Shown one piece after another: positions 1 to 8,854 of a stretch of 32,096 bases of DNA. The position numbers and the translations under genes are program-made. The notes below the pieces were generated by a model, which worked only from the letters and a program-made list of their open reading frames with translations, had not been told where the DNA came from and made no database searches. How positions within the stretch are numbered: position 1 is the first letter of the stretch; each line of letters starts with the position of its first letter. The stretch is taken from the NCBI GenBank assembly GCA_944393225.1, contig CALXZK010000017.1:1-32096 (forward strand), given 5' to 3'. Source of the DNA: an uncultured Alphaproteobacteria bacterium (GTDB lineage: Bacteria > Pseudomonadota > Alphaproteobacteria > RF32 > CAG-239).

Positions 1-6
1 CTCCAC

Positions 7-154
7 AATTTATTTAAATCATGTATAATGGGTGATTAGTGCGTTGCCATCGGGTAATGAATTTCCTCATGTATGTCTTTGTTTACGGTCATCCTTTTCC
101 TTCAGCGCCAGCTACGCCTCTTAATTTATTCAAATCGTGTATATTGGGTATTAG
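7..154. repeat. Imperfect direct repeat, two copies about 116 bp apart
   Basis: Bases 7-39 and 123-154 are near-identical. Both begin AATTTATT, continue with AAATC, then TGTATA, TGGGT and ATTAG; the differences are a few substitutions and one base of length. The stretch holds no convincing gene. Each copy contains a -10-like TATAAT or TATATT, but I see no matching -35. The repeat could be the remnant of a small mobile or intergenic element, or a duplicated regulatory site for a gene lying to the left of the window. Confidence 0.5.
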
Positions 155-180
155 GGGAGAAATTGCAAATCAAATTTTCA

Positions 181-214
181 GTTAAAAAAAGCCCTGATTT
201 TTCAATCAGGGCTT
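181..214 (-). terminator. Rho-independent terminator of the [FeFe] hydrogenase gene
   Basis: A 10-bp perfect stem pairs AGCCCTGATT (190-199) with AATCAGGGCT (204-213) around a TTTC loop. Read on the minus strand the hairpin is followed by a run of seven T (184-190 on the plus strand are A). It lies about 20 bp after the hydrogenase stop codon. Confidence 0.85.
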
Positions 215-232
215 GAAGTGATATTTTCAAAC

Positions 233-1702
233 TTATTTTTCGCCGACTTTGGTTTCAAAGGTCAGTTTGCCACCGGTTGCGGCATAAGTTTCAATAGTAC
301 GAGCGGCTTTCTTAGCCAAAGCAACGCATCCCGGACCGGATACGCAACCGCCTTCGCAGCACATGACTTCAATCATGTTGTTTTCGCAGCCTTTTTGAGC
401 ATAACGCTTTAACAGTTTGATGCTGTCTTTGGTTAAGCCGTCAATTTTTTCGGGACGGAAGTCTGCTTTGCCTTCGACTAAGGATTGGACAGCCCCGGCA
501 ACACCGCCGCTGACAGGGAACAAGCGACCTTGCGCGCATGAAATTTTTGAAAATTCTTCTTCTCCGGCTTGGGTAACATCTACATTTTGAGCCAAGAACA
601 TGGCGGCAATTTCTTCAAAGGTCAAAACATAATCAACATAAGGGTCAGACTCTGCTTCAACGCGTTTAGCCAAGCAAGGACCAACAAAGACGGCGATGCA
701 ATCCGGTTGTTCTTTTTTAACAAGCTCTGCCGTGTAGTACATCGGTGTATGTGTGTTAGAAACATAGGGCTTTAATTCCGGAATATGAATTTCTGCAGCG
801 CGGAAATATGCCGGACAGCAAGAAGTAGTCATGAAGTTTGCGCCTTCTTTCATTCTTTCCAAGAATTCGGCGGCTTCTTTTTGTGTAGTGATGTCGGCAC
901 CAACAGCAACTTCCATAACTTCATCAAAGCCGATTTTCTTTAATGCGGCAACCAGATTTTGCGGTTTGCCGTTAAATTGACCGATAACGGCAGGGGCAAC
1001 CATAGCAACAACTTTTTTATCGGTTTCATGAATTTGTTTTAACACATCAACCATTTGAGAGCGTTCAACAATTGCGCCAAATGGGCAAGAAGCCAAACAT
1101 TTTCCGCAGGAAATACATTTTTCATGGTCAATATGTTCAATGCCGTTTTCATCTTTACTAATGGCACCGACCGGACAAGCTTCTTCACATGGAAGTTTGG
1201 TTTTGATGATGGCGCCGTAAGGGCAAGAATCTTTGCAAATGCCGCAGTTAATGCACAAACTTTCATCAATGGTGGCTTTGCCGTTAACAACACTGATTGC
1301 TTTTTTAGGGCAGTTTTCTTGGCAAGGACGAGCAAAGCAACCTTGGCACATGTTGGTTACAACATGGTGCGGTTTGGCACAGTGGTTGCAGGCTGAAGGA
1401 ATAACAGCAATTTGGCTGGCAACCAAAGCTTTGCGTTCTAATGCTATTTTGCCAAATTCTGCAAGAGAATGGGCATTGGCGTCAATACCATCGTCAGGAC
1501 TGAAACCCATTGAGGTTAAGCATTGTTCTTTAATAATTTGTCTGTCTTTTTCCAAAGAACCACGGAAAGGAACAGAGTCATCTGCTTTGATGTCAGAAGG
1601 AATGTTATCTGCATTGGCAAATTTGTTATCAAAATAGTGTTTGGCTACTTCAATTAAGATTTTGGTGCGCATAAAATTAGCGTTATTTTTTGGTGTTAAC
1701 AA
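233..1702 (-). CDS. [FeFe] hydrogenase, group B-like, with N-terminal ferredoxin clusters
   Basis: A 489-residue iron-sulfur protein. The C-terminal half carries the three H-cluster signatures: TSCCP at 293-297, GPCLAK at 341-346 with E349 (in place of the MPCxxKxxE of group A), and E445-x-M-x-C449-x-x-G-C453. The N-terminal part is ferredoxin-like: an irregular cysteine cluster at 105-131, then C150/153/156/160, C172/176 and C196/199/202/206, enough for several [4Fe-4S] clusters. GPC in place of MPC and the N-terminal cysteine pattern fit the group B (B1/B3) monomeric enzymes, which would evolve or oxidise H2 with ferredoxin in the cytoplasm; a sensory role is possible. The start is TTG: it has AAAGGA about 8 bases upstream, whereas the ATG ten codons later has no ribosome binding site. 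The gene stands alone; no hydE, hydF or hydG maturase gene is in the window. Confidence 0.9.
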   Translation of the reverse strand: MLTPKNNANFMRTKILIEVAKHYFDNKFANADNIPSDIKADDSVPFRGSLEKDRQIIKEQCLTSMGFSPDDGIDANAHSLAEFGKIALERKALVASQIAVIPSACNHCAKPHHVVTNMCQGCFARPCQENCPKKAISVVNGKATIDESLCINCGICKDSCPYGAIIKTKLPCEEACPVGAISKDENGIEHIDHEKCISCGKCLASCPFGAIVERSQMVDVLKQIHETDKKVVAMVAPAVIGQFNGKPQNLVAALKKIGFDEVMEVAVGADITTQKEAAEFLERMKEGANFMTTSCCPAYFRAAEIHIPELKPYVSNTHTPMYYTAELVKKEQPDCIAVFVGPCLAKRVEAESDPYVDYVLTFEEIAAMFLAQNVDVTQAGEEEFSKISCAQGRLFPVSGGVAGAVQSLVEGKADFRPEKIDGLTKDSIKLLKRYAQKGCENNMIEVMCCEGGCVSGPGCVALAKKAARTIETYAATGGKLTFETKVGEK

Positions 1703-1766
1703 TGTTGTATTCCTTTATTTACGGAAAAGCCTGAAAAGTCTTTTCTAAGTTTCTATTAATATCAAA

Positions 1767-1794
1767 TTTTTAGCACATGAATAGCTTGCGTCAA
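1767..1794 (-). promoter_or_regulatory. Probable sigma70-type promoter of the hydrogenase gene
   Basis: On the minus strand a -35 TTGACG (1789-1794) is separated by 16 bp from TAAAAA (1767-1772), which is preceded by TG in an extended -10 position. It lies about 65 bp upstream of the TTG start. Confidence 0.5.
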
Positions 1795-1864
1795 GGTAAA
1801 AATTTGTTGTCAGTTTAATTATATTTTCTTTTTTTTGGCGTTTGTTAGCAAAAAAGTAATGGTC

Positions 1865-1892
1865 TTGCCTTAAAATAAGACATAATTATAAT
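1865..1892 (+). promoter_or_regulatory. Promoter of the tandem EAL-like genes
   Basis: A -35 TTGCCT (1865-1870), a 16-bp spacer and a perfect TATAAT (1887-1892) lie about 30 bp upstream of the first gene's ATG. The elements are embedded in repeated GTCTT/AAGAC half-sites (1862-1866, 1877-1881 and the palindrome GTCTTAAGAC at 1899-1908), which suggests repressor control. Confidence 0.65.
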
Positions 1893-1921
1893 AAATTTGT
1901 CTTAAGACAGGAATTTTACTG

Positions 1922-3199
1922 ATGGCTAAAAATATAATATATGAAAAATATTTGTTGGATGCATTGGATCGTGTAGCACGTAATCCAAACGGATATTCTG
2001 TTTTGTATATTAATATTTCTAAATTGCGTCCGAAGAATCGTCATCCCGAGTTTGTAAAAATTTTTGCCAAATTGTTTGATAGCGTTGCCGGAAATGCCAA
2101 AGGTACTTTGTTTATTCTTTCTAACGGCGATTTTGCTATTTTGGGACGAGATATTACACATGAGGTAATAGACGATGCTGTGATGAAACTGCGTGACGGT
2201 TTGTCAACAGATCCTATTTTGCACACTCATGATAGCCAAGATTTTTTTGAAATCTATGATTTTCCGCAAGATTTTTCTCGTTTCTATGAATATATTGAAA
2301 AAATGAAAAATCAGGCTTTTCTTGATGTGCAAGAAGAAGAGGTTAATCGGAAGCGTCCGGTCAGAGTTGATGAAATTGATGATTTGATTAAGGCACTTGA
2401 TTTTATTGAAATTAGCGAAATTGTTAAAAGACAAAGTGTTTTGCGCATTGAAAAAGACGGTTCTTTTCATGTGTGGTTTCAAGAGTTTTTTGTTGCCGTT
2501 AAAGACTTGGTTAAAAAGTTTGATTCCAGATTGGATTTGCTGGCTAACCGTTGGTTGTTCTATTATTTTACTCAGGCTTTAGATAAGAAAACTATTGCTG
2601 CTTTTTCTACCTCAAATTTACAAAAATGGCCGCAAGAAATCAGCTTGAATCTCAATCTGTCTTCGGTTTTCTCTCAAGCTTTTGTGGACTTTGCCAAAAA
2701 CTTTTTGAAGCCTAATCAGAAAATGATTGTTGAAGTTCAGCTGATGGATGTGTTCAATAATTTGCCGACTTATTTTAAGGCAAAAGAAATTTTGCGTAGC
2801 GGCGGACATAAGCTTCTTATTGATTCCGTTCCTCCGGTTACATTAAAAATGTTAAATGTGGCTCGTCTTGATCCCGATTTGATTAAAATTTTTTGGGAGC
2901 CTTTGTTGGAATTTGATGATAACAATACGGAGCTTAAAAATATTATTACACATGTCGGCAAAGAAAATGTTATTTTGGCAAAATGTGAAGATGAAAAGGC
3001 CATTAAATGGGGCGTAAAATATGGTATTACGGCATTTCAAGGACGATATGTCGATAATTTGGAAGTGGCCTTGTTGCGTCGAAAATGTCCGAATGCCAAA
3101 AATTGTACCGTGACCGAATGTTTGAAAAGAAAACGTTTGCTCTCCGGTTGGTATCGAGATGGTTGTGCTAATAAAGAGTTTTTGGAAACTTTGCTGTAG
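1922..3199 (+). CDS. Degenerate GGDEF-EAL protein with C-terminal cysteine cluster
   Basis: A 425-residue soluble protein. Residues 190-380 follow the EAL phosphodiesterase fold: EFF at 188-190 sits where EAL is expected, NLNLS at 242-247, E271, I-D-S at 300-302 in place of the DDF motif, K322 in DLIKIF, and FQGRYV at 372-377. The second metal-binding Asp is Ser, and AEGVE has become AKCED, so activity against cyclic di-GMP is doubtful; binding or scaffolding is as likely. Residues 20-95 look like a worn GGDEF fold, with LSNGDFAIL at 66-74 in place of GGDEF. After the EAL part there is a tail with C389, C395, C400 and C415 that the downstream paralog lacks and that may bind metal. Start ATG with AGGA about 10 bases upstream. 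Two bases separate its stop from the first possible start of the downstream paralog, so the two are one operon. The fold assignment is by motif reading only. Confidence 0.65.
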   Translation: MAKNIIYEKYLLDALDRVARNPNGYSVLYINISKLRPKNRHPEFVKIFAKLFDSVAGNAKGTLFILSNGDFAILGRDITHEVIDDAVMKLRDGLSTDPILHTHDSQDFFEIYDFPQDFSRFYEYIEKMKNQAFLDVQEEEVNRKRPVRVDEIDDLIKALDFIEISEIVKRQSVLRIEKDGSFHVWFQEFFVAVKDLVKKFDSRLDLLANRWLFYYFTQALDKKTIAAFSTSNLQKWPQEISLNLNLSSVFSQAFVDFAKNFLKPNQKMIVEVQLMDVFNNLPTYFKAKEILRSGGHKLLIDSVPPVTLKMLNVARLDPDLIKIFWEPLLEFDDNNTELKNIITHVGKENVILAKCEDEKAIKWGVKYGITAFQGRYVDNLEVALLRRKCPNAKNCTVTECLKRKRLLSGWYRDGCANKEFLETLL

Positions 3200-3210
3200 G
3201 GTTGATTGAT

Positions 3211-4482
3211 ATGGTGATTTTCAGCAAAAATATGGAATTATCTTTAACGCAAAAAGATACAATCGTTTTTGACTTTTTATATAAATTGGGCTCGAATATT
3301 GATAACTATCAAGCCTTGTATCTTTATATCAGCAAGTTGCAAAACCAAAATTTGCGTATGTCACAACGTCAAACTTTGATTGAAACTTTTGAAAACGTTG
3401 TCAAAAAAACTAAAGGCGAAATCTTTACTCTTGATAATGAAGATATGGTCATTATTTTTGGCAATACGGCGTATGATGAAATTCAAGCTTGTTTGATTAA
3501 AGTAAAATTTTTGTTCCATGATGACCCTAAAGTCAGAGATGCCATTGATTTGATGCAAGGCGGCTTTGCGACCATTTTTGATTTGAAAACACAACTTGAG
3601 GACTTTAAATCTTTAGTAAAGATGAGCAAAGCCAAAGAAGGCATGGTCGATTTTCAACCCAAATTGGTTCCAAATGCTAAAACTAGCGTTGCGGCAAATG
3701 TTTTAGCTAATCGTAAAGTGAAAAGGGAGCTAACTCCAACCATCCTTGCTAAAATGCAAAAAGCTTTATCTATGATGGATTTTTCAAGCTTAATTCGCAG
3801 ACAATCGGTTTGTGCCGTTATCGGTAAATCTACTCCACAAATGATTTTTGATGAAGTGTTTGTTTCTATTGCCGATTTGCGCGATATGCTCATGCCCGAT
3901 GTCGATTTATTTTCCAATCCTTGGTTGTTTATGTATTTGACCGAGACTTTGGATAAACGCGTGTTGGCTAGTTTGAGCCGCCATGATGACGGTGCATTGA
4001 CAAGCAATTTCAGCTTGAATATGAATGTTTCTACTATTTTGTCAGATGACTTTTTGGAATTTGATGAAAATTTGAATCCTATCCAACGCTCGACTATCGT
4101 TTTAGAATTTCAGTTAATTGATATTTTCAGTGATATTAAAGCTTTTATCTTAGCTAAAACCTTTGCTCAATATCGTGGTTACAAAATTTGTATCGACGGT
4201 ATTACGGTTGATAAATTGCAGTATATCGATAGAGAGCATTTGCAAAGCGATTTGATTAAAATTATCTGGCATCCATCCTTTATGGATATTATTCGCGAAG
4301 ATAAGCATTTTACCGATTATGTTAAAAAGAGTGAACGTGCGCGTATGATTTTATGTCGTGTTGATGACCCGCAAGCTGTTGAAATCGGCAATTCGCTCGG
4401 AATTAATCTTTATCAGGGACGCTATATTCAGCGTTTGCTTGCTGCTCAACCGCGTAAGACAATATTTAGCATCAAAAAGTAA
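3211..4482 (+). CDS. Degenerate GGDEF-EAL protein, paralog of the upstream gene
   Basis: A 423-residue protein with the same layout as its neighbour. Near the N-terminus FTLDNEDMVII (72-82) replaces the GGDEF loop. The EAL-like part has DEVF at 214-217 for EAL, NMNVS at 270-274, E299, C-I-D-G at 327-330 for DDF, K350, V-D-D at 384-386 for the AEGVE region, and YQGRYI at 401-406. The lysine and glutamine of active EAL enzymes remain, but the second Asp of the DD pair and the AEGVE glutamate are gone. It ends right after the fold, without the cysteine tail. I choose ATG 3211 because TAGGG ends 9 bases upstream; a TTG at 3202 is in frame but abuts that site. The two genes probably arose by duplication and may form a heterodimer, since EAL proteins commonly dimerise. 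Ligand unknown. Confidence 0.65.
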   Translation: MVIFSKNMELSLTQKDTIVFDFLYKLGSNIDNYQALYLYISKLQNQNLRMSQRQTLIETFENVVKKTKGEIFTLDNEDMVIIFGNTAYDEIQACLIKVKFLFHDDPKVRDAIDLMQGGFATIFDLKTQLEDFKSLVKMSKAKEGMVDFQPKLVPNAKTSVAANVLANRKVKRELTPTILAKMQKALSMMDFSSLIRRQSVCAVIGKSTPQMIFDEVFVSIADLRDMLMPDVDLFSNPWLFMYLTETLDKRVLASLSRHDDGALTSNFSLNMNVSTILSDDFLEFDENLNPIQRSTIVLEFQLIDIFSDIKAFILAKTFAQYRGYKICIDGITVDKLQYIDREHLQSDLIKIIWHPSFMDIIREDKHFTDYVKKSERARMILCRVDDPQAVEIGNSLGINLYQGRYIQRLLAAQPRKTIFSIKK

Positions 4483-4496
4483 TTTTTTATTTTATT

Positions 4497-4532
4497 AAAA
4501 AAAAGCCTCTTCAATTTGAAGAGGCTTTTTTG
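4497..4532. terminator. Bidirectional terminator between the EAL-like genes and the efflux operon
   Basis: GCCTCTTCA (4505-4513) pairs perfectly with TGAAGAGGC (4517-4525) around ATT, with A-runs on the left and T-runs on the right. It can end transcription from both convergent units. Confidence 0.9.
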
Positions 4533-4545
4533 TTGTTCTTAACGA

Positions 4546-7500
4546 CTATTTCTTTTTAGCCGAGAATTGTTCATATTCCGGTTTGCCGCGTGTTAATTCG
4601 TAAGTCTTTTCACGCATGGTTTGGAACAAAACATAAAGCAACGGAATAACAATCAAACCGGCAGTCGTACCAACCAACATTCCGTAGAATACCGGAACAC
4701 CGATGGCAACACGGCTGGCAGCACCTGCACCGGTGGCCACAATCATCGGCCATACACCCAAAATGAAGGTGAAGGCGGTCATCAATACGGCACGGAAACG
4801 TTCTTTGGTGCCGACCATGGCTGCTTTAACGATACTTGAGCCGCGTTCTCTTTCTTCTTTAGAGAACTCAACAATCAAAATAGCGTTTTTACTAGCCAAA
4901 CCGACCAACAAAATCAAACCTAATTGAGCGTAAATACTCAAAGGAAGATTGCAGATGAACAATCCGGCCAAAGCACCAAGCATGGCGACCGTAACAGATG
5001 TTAATACCGGTAACGGAGTTGACCAGCTTTCGTATTGAGCAACCAAGAACAAGTAACCAAATGTGATGGCCAAGGCTAACAAATAACCAATTTGACCTTG
5101 GTTGGATTTTTCTTGATAGCTCATACCGGACCAGTCGTAACTAAAGCCTGTCGGCAAAGTTTTGGACATATTTTCAACCGCAGTCATGGCTTGACCGGTA
5201 CTAACCGAATCGTTTTGTACGGCGGTGATGGTTGCACTCGGATATTGGTTGTAACGAGTTACAACACGCGGTGACAAAATCTTGGTTAATTTTACCAAAG
5301 AGCCTAACGGAACCATTTGTCCGGTTGTGCTTTGAACATAAAGATCATTAATGCTTTCAATATCTTTACGGTTAGCCCAATCAGCTTGGATGATAACTTG
5401 GTTTACTTGAGTACCAAAGTTAACGTCGTTGATGTAGCTAGAACCAAGATAGTTTTGCAAGGTGGAGAAAATGTTTCCGACCGGAACCTTCATAGCTTCG
5501 GCTTTTTCACGGTTGATATCTACGTAGATATTCGGTGTTTTTGCCGTGTAAGTTGAATAAGCATATTGAATTTCCGGCATTTGGTTTAATTTTGCGAGCA
5601 TACCTTGCAAAGCTGCATCAATCTTTTGCGGGTTATCGGTATCCATAGATTGCAGACGATAGTCCATACCACCGCTGTTTCCAAGACCCGGAATGGCAGG
5701 CATTTCAAAAAGTTGAATATCTGCTTCCGGCATACCGATGAGTTTGGAACGAATGCTGTTCAAAATGTTGGTTGAATAGAGTTCCGGATCGGTACGTTCA
5801 TTCCATGGTTTTAAGATGATAATACCCATACCGACGTTTTCACCGCTACCACCAATCATAGATGTACCAACCACGTTCATAACGCCGCTGACGCCCGGTT
5901 CATTTTTCAAAATCGGGTAGATTTTATCAATGAACTTTTGAGTACGTTCGCGTGATGCACCTTCAGGAAGCTGAATGTTCATCATGATAACGCCTTGGTC
6001 TTCACTCGGAATAAATGAGGTGTGGCTGATTTTTAAGAAAGCATAGTTTCCTAAAACCAAAAGACCTAATAAAATGGCAACAACCCCAACTTTACGTCCG
6101 ATTAAAGCTACAATACCGGTATAGCGGTCGCGGGCAAAGTTCAAATATTTGTTGAAGATATATAACGGGCCGCTGGTGTAAGGTTTCAAAGGTCTTAACA
6201 AGGTTGCACACAAAGCCGGTGACAATGTTAAGGCGTTGACGGATGAGAAGAATACAGCGGTAGAAATTGCAACAGCGAATTGTTGATAAATTCTACCGGT
6301 AATACCACCCATAAAGCCTACCGGTACGAAGATGGCTAACAACACAAGGGTGGTTGCGATAACCGCACCGGACACTTGTTCCATGGCTTTGATTGTTGCT
6401 TCTTTCGGGGTAAGACTTTCGTTTTCCATCAAATACAAAACACGTTCAACCACCACAATAGCATCATCCACAACCAAACCGATTGCCAGTACCAAACCAA
6501 ACAATGTCAACATGTTGATACTGTATCCTAAGGCGGACATAACGGCAAAGGTTGCAAACAATGATACCGGAATGGTTAAGGACGGAACCAAAGTAGCGCG
6601 CCAGTCTTGCAAGAAGAGGTAGCAAACACCAATCACAAGAGCAAAGGTTAAGATAAGGGTGAAGACCACTTCTTCAATAGATGCGCTAATGTAGTTGGTT
6701 GCATCATAACCAATGAGGTAGGTTAAGTCATCGGGGAAGAAGGTTGCCAATCTTGCCAATTCTTTTTTGACGCCATCCATGGTTTCCAATGCGTTTGCAC
6801 CTGACAACAGGTTCATGGCAATGGTAACAGACGGAGCATTGTTGAATTGAGATGTGATGCTATAGCTTTCTTGTCCGATTTCAACACGTGCAATGTCTTT
6901 TAAATAGACCAAGCCGCCTTGTTCTGCGGTTCTGACAACAATGTTTTCAAAGTCTTTAACCTCATTCAAACGACCTTGGGTTTGCAATGAGTAGACCATT
7001 TGTTGATTGCCATCACCGGGCATGGCGCCGACTTTACCTAAAGAAGGTTGATAGTTTTGGCTTTCAATGGCGGCGGTGATTGTATCAAGCGGCAAGTTCA
7101 AAGATGCAATTTTATCGGCATCCAACCAAACACGCATGGATGAAGCAGAAGCATAAATGTTTACTTCGCCCACACCATTAACACGGCTTAAGCTGTTTTT
7201 GATGTTGTTTTCAACATAGTCACTCAGTTGTTGGGTGTTAAAGGTTCTGTTTGGTGACAAAATCGTAATAAAGCCCAACATATCGGAAGAACGACGTTTT
7301 ACGGTCAAACCTTGACGTGTTACGTCAGAAGGTAATTTGGATGTGGCTTGTTGAATACGGTTTTGTACTTTTACTTGTGCCATATCAGGGTCAACACCAA
7401 CCTTGAAGGTAACGGTTAAGGAATAGCGAGAATCTTCAGATGATGAACTCATGTATAACATATCTTCAACACCGTTGATTTCTTCTTCCAACGGGATGCC

Positions 7501-7686
7501 GACGGTTTTAGCAATAACTTCTGCACTTGCACCCGGATATGAAGCTGAAACCACAACCTCAGGCGGGGTGATTTCCGGATACAAAGAAATTGGTAATGAA
7601 AAAACCGCAATGGCACCTGCCAAGGTTAAGACGATGGAAATTACCATCGCAAAACGAGGTCTTTCAATAAATATTCTGGAAAACAT
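4546..7686 (-). CDS. RND multidrug efflux transporter, HAE1 (AcrB/MexB) family
   Basis: A 1046-residue inner-membrane pump, the usual length for the family, that exports drugs or other amphiphiles in exchange for protons. It begins with the typical FIERP segment and first membrane helix (12-34), and it carries the proton-relay aspartates D407 and D408 in [10 protein letters not shown], exactly at the AcrB positions. The relay lysine is K933 in [11 protein letters not shown]. Two periplasmic loops (about 35-335 and 555-865) alternate with two blocks of membrane helices. It is the last gene of tetR-MFP-RND; the fusion-protein stop lies 3 bases upstream, and GGAGG sits about 11 bases before the ATG. 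No outer-membrane channel gene (TolC/OprM type) is in the operon, so the pump must borrow one. The substrate cannot be told from the sequence. Confidence 0.95.
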   Translation of the reverse strand: MFSRIFIERPRFAMVISIVLTLAGAIAVFSLPISLYPEITPPEVVVSASYPGASAEVIAKTVGIPLEEEINGVEDMLYMSSSSEDSRYSLTVTFKVGVDPDMAQVKVQNRIQQATSKLPSDVTRQGLTVKRRSSDMLGFITILSPNRTFNTQQLSDYVENNIKNSLSRVNGVGEVNIYASASSMRVWLDADKIASLNLPLDTITAAIESQNYQPSLGKVGAMPGDGNQQMVYSLQTQGRLNEVKDFENIVVRTAEQGGLVYLKDIARVEIGQESYSITSQFNNAPSVTIAMNLLSGANALETMDGVKKELARLATFFPDDLTYLIGYDATNYISASIEEVVFTLILTFALVIGVCYLFLQDWRATLVPSLTIPVSLFATFAVMSALGYSINMLTLFGLVLAIGLVVDDAIVVVERVLYLMENESLTPKEATIKAMEQVSGAVIATTLVLLAIFVPVGFMGGITGRIYQQFAVAISTAVFFSSVNALTLSPALCATLLRPLKPYTSGPLYIFNKYLNFARDRYTGIVALIGRKVGVVAILLGLLVLGNYAFLKISHTSFIPSEDQGVIMMNIQLPEGASRERTQKFIDKIYPILKNEPGVSGVMNVVGTSMIGGSGENVGMGIIILKPWNERTDPELYSTNILNSIRSKLIGMPEADIQLFEMPAIPGLGNSGGMDYRLQSMDTDNPQKIDAALQGMLAKLNQMPEIQYAYSTYTAKTPNIYVDINREKAEAMKVPVGNIFSTLQNYLGSSYINDVNFGTQVNQVIIQADWANRKDIESINDLYVQSTTGQMVPLGSLVKLTKILSPRVVTRYNQYPSATITAVQNDSVSTGQAMTAVENMSKTLPTGFSYDWSGMSYQEKSNQGQIGYLLALAITFGYLFLVAQYESWSTPLPVLTSVTVAMLGALAGLFICNLPLSIYAQLGLILLVGLASKNAILIVEFSKEERERGSSIVKAAMVGTKERFRAVLMTAFTFILGVWPMIVATGAGAASRVAIGVPVFYGMLVGTTAGLIVIPLLYVLFQTMREKTYELTRGKPEYEQFSAKKK

Positions 7687-7689
7687 CGG

Positions 7690-8850
7690 TTATTTTGCCT
7701 CCACGGTTTCCGTAACAAGTTGAGCTTTTACTTCTTGTCCGTTTTTGACTTTTTGCAAACCTTGAATGATGACTTTGTCTTCAGGTTTCAAGCCTTCAAG
7801 AACAATTTGATAATCTTCAACCGGATCACCTAAAACAACGCGGCGTTGTTCGGCAATGTTGTCTTCATTGACGACAACAACATAGTTACCGTTTTCATCT
7901 TGAGCCAAAGCTGCTTGCGGTACCAAAACAGCCATTTGAGCTGTTTTGTCGCTGATATTGATATCAACATAGTTTCCGGGGATTAACAAATTGTTTTTGT
8001 TTTCATATTCGGTATAAATATTGATTGTTGCCGAAGATGAATCAATCTCGTTGCTGCTGAATGTTGCCAGCAAAGGTTCACTGATGGTTTTACCGTTTGG
8101 CAAAACAAGTTCGGTGCGCATGTCTTGGTTACCATCGTTGCGCATACGGGCATTCAAAACATCTTTATCGGTTACGGAAAAAGCAACACGGATAGGGCTG
8201 ACTTGAACAATACGAGCCAAGTTGTCACTGGAGGAGGTGACGTAGTTGCCTTCGGTAATGTTTGCTTTGCCGATGTAGCCCGTAAACGGAGCTTTAATTT
8301 CGGTATAATCCAAATCGATTTTTGCCAACTCTAAATTTGCTTCAGCTTGAGCAACGGCTGCTTTTGCTTGCAAATAGTTGCTTTCAGAAGTATCTAAGGT
8401 TGCTTTTGAAGCGTAGTTTTGTTTGCTCAAAGATTTTTGACGTTTGTAATCTCTTTCAGTTTTAACCAAGTTAGCTTTAGCGCTGTCTAATTCGGCTTGG
8501 CGCAACTCTACGTTAGCAAGATAGCGTTTTTGTTCAATGATGAACAAAATATCACCTTCGTTAACGAGGCTACCTTCTTTGAACAAAACTTTTTCTACGT
8601 AACCGGTAATTTGCGGTTTGAGGTCAACGCTTTTGATGGCTTCAACGCGACCAATGTAGCTCCTTTTCGGAGATACATCGGCAGTTTTAACTTGTTGAGT
8701 CAAAACATAGGGGGTGCCACCGCCCATGCCTGCCATGCCACCCATTTGCGGGGTTAAGCGTGCTTTCAAATACCAACCGGCAGCTACGCATAAAAGCATT
8801 ATCAAAACTTTTCTAATAATTGTGCTTTTTTTGATTTTTGTGACTTGCAT
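7690..8850 (-). CDS. RND efflux periplasmic adaptor (membrane fusion protein, AcrA/MexA family)
   Basis: A 386-residue adaptor that links the inner-membrane pump to an outer-membrane channel. One N-terminal hydrophobic segment (about 12-28) anchors it. There is no lipobox cysteine, so unlike AcrA it is not a lipoprotein. A Met/Gly-rich linker follows (about 34-45), then the first lipoyl half, a coiled-coil hairpin around 105-175 rich in Ala, Glu and Lys, the second lipoyl half with APFTGYIGK, and beta-barrel and membrane-proximal domains. GGGAGGA lies 10 bases upstream of the ATG. The tetR stop codon falls inside that spacer, so translation is probably coupled. Confidence 0.93.
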   Translation of the reverse strand: MQVTKIKKSTIIRKVLIMLLCVAAGWYLKARLTPQMGGMAGMGGGTPYVLTQQVKTADVSPKRSYIGRVEAIKSVDLKPQITGYVEKVLFKEGSLVNEGDILFIIEQKRYLANVELRQAELDSAKANLVKTERDYKRQKSLSKQNYASKATLDTSESNYLQAKAAVAQAEANLELAKIDLDYTEIKAPFTGYIGKANITEGNYVTSSSDNLARIVQVSPIRVAFSVTDKDVLNARMRNDGNQDMRTELVLPNGKTISEPLLATFSSNEIDSSSATINIYTEYENKNNLLIPGNYVDINISDKTAQMAVLVPQAALAQDENGNYVVVVNEDNIAEQRRVVLGDPVEDYQIVLEGLKPEDKVIIQGLQKVKNGQEVKAQLVTETVEAK

Positions 8851-8854
8851 TTTA

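Noticed and set aside
1899..1908. GTCTTAAGAC palindrome as a terminator or restriction-type site
   Set aside because: The stem is short and has no loop or T-run, and it lies between a promoter and a start codon, where an operator is the better reading.
1922..4482. The tandem pair as active c-di-GMP phosphodiesterases
   Set aside because: The second Asp of the DD pair and the AEGVE glutamate are missing in both, so activity cannot be claimed from the sequence.
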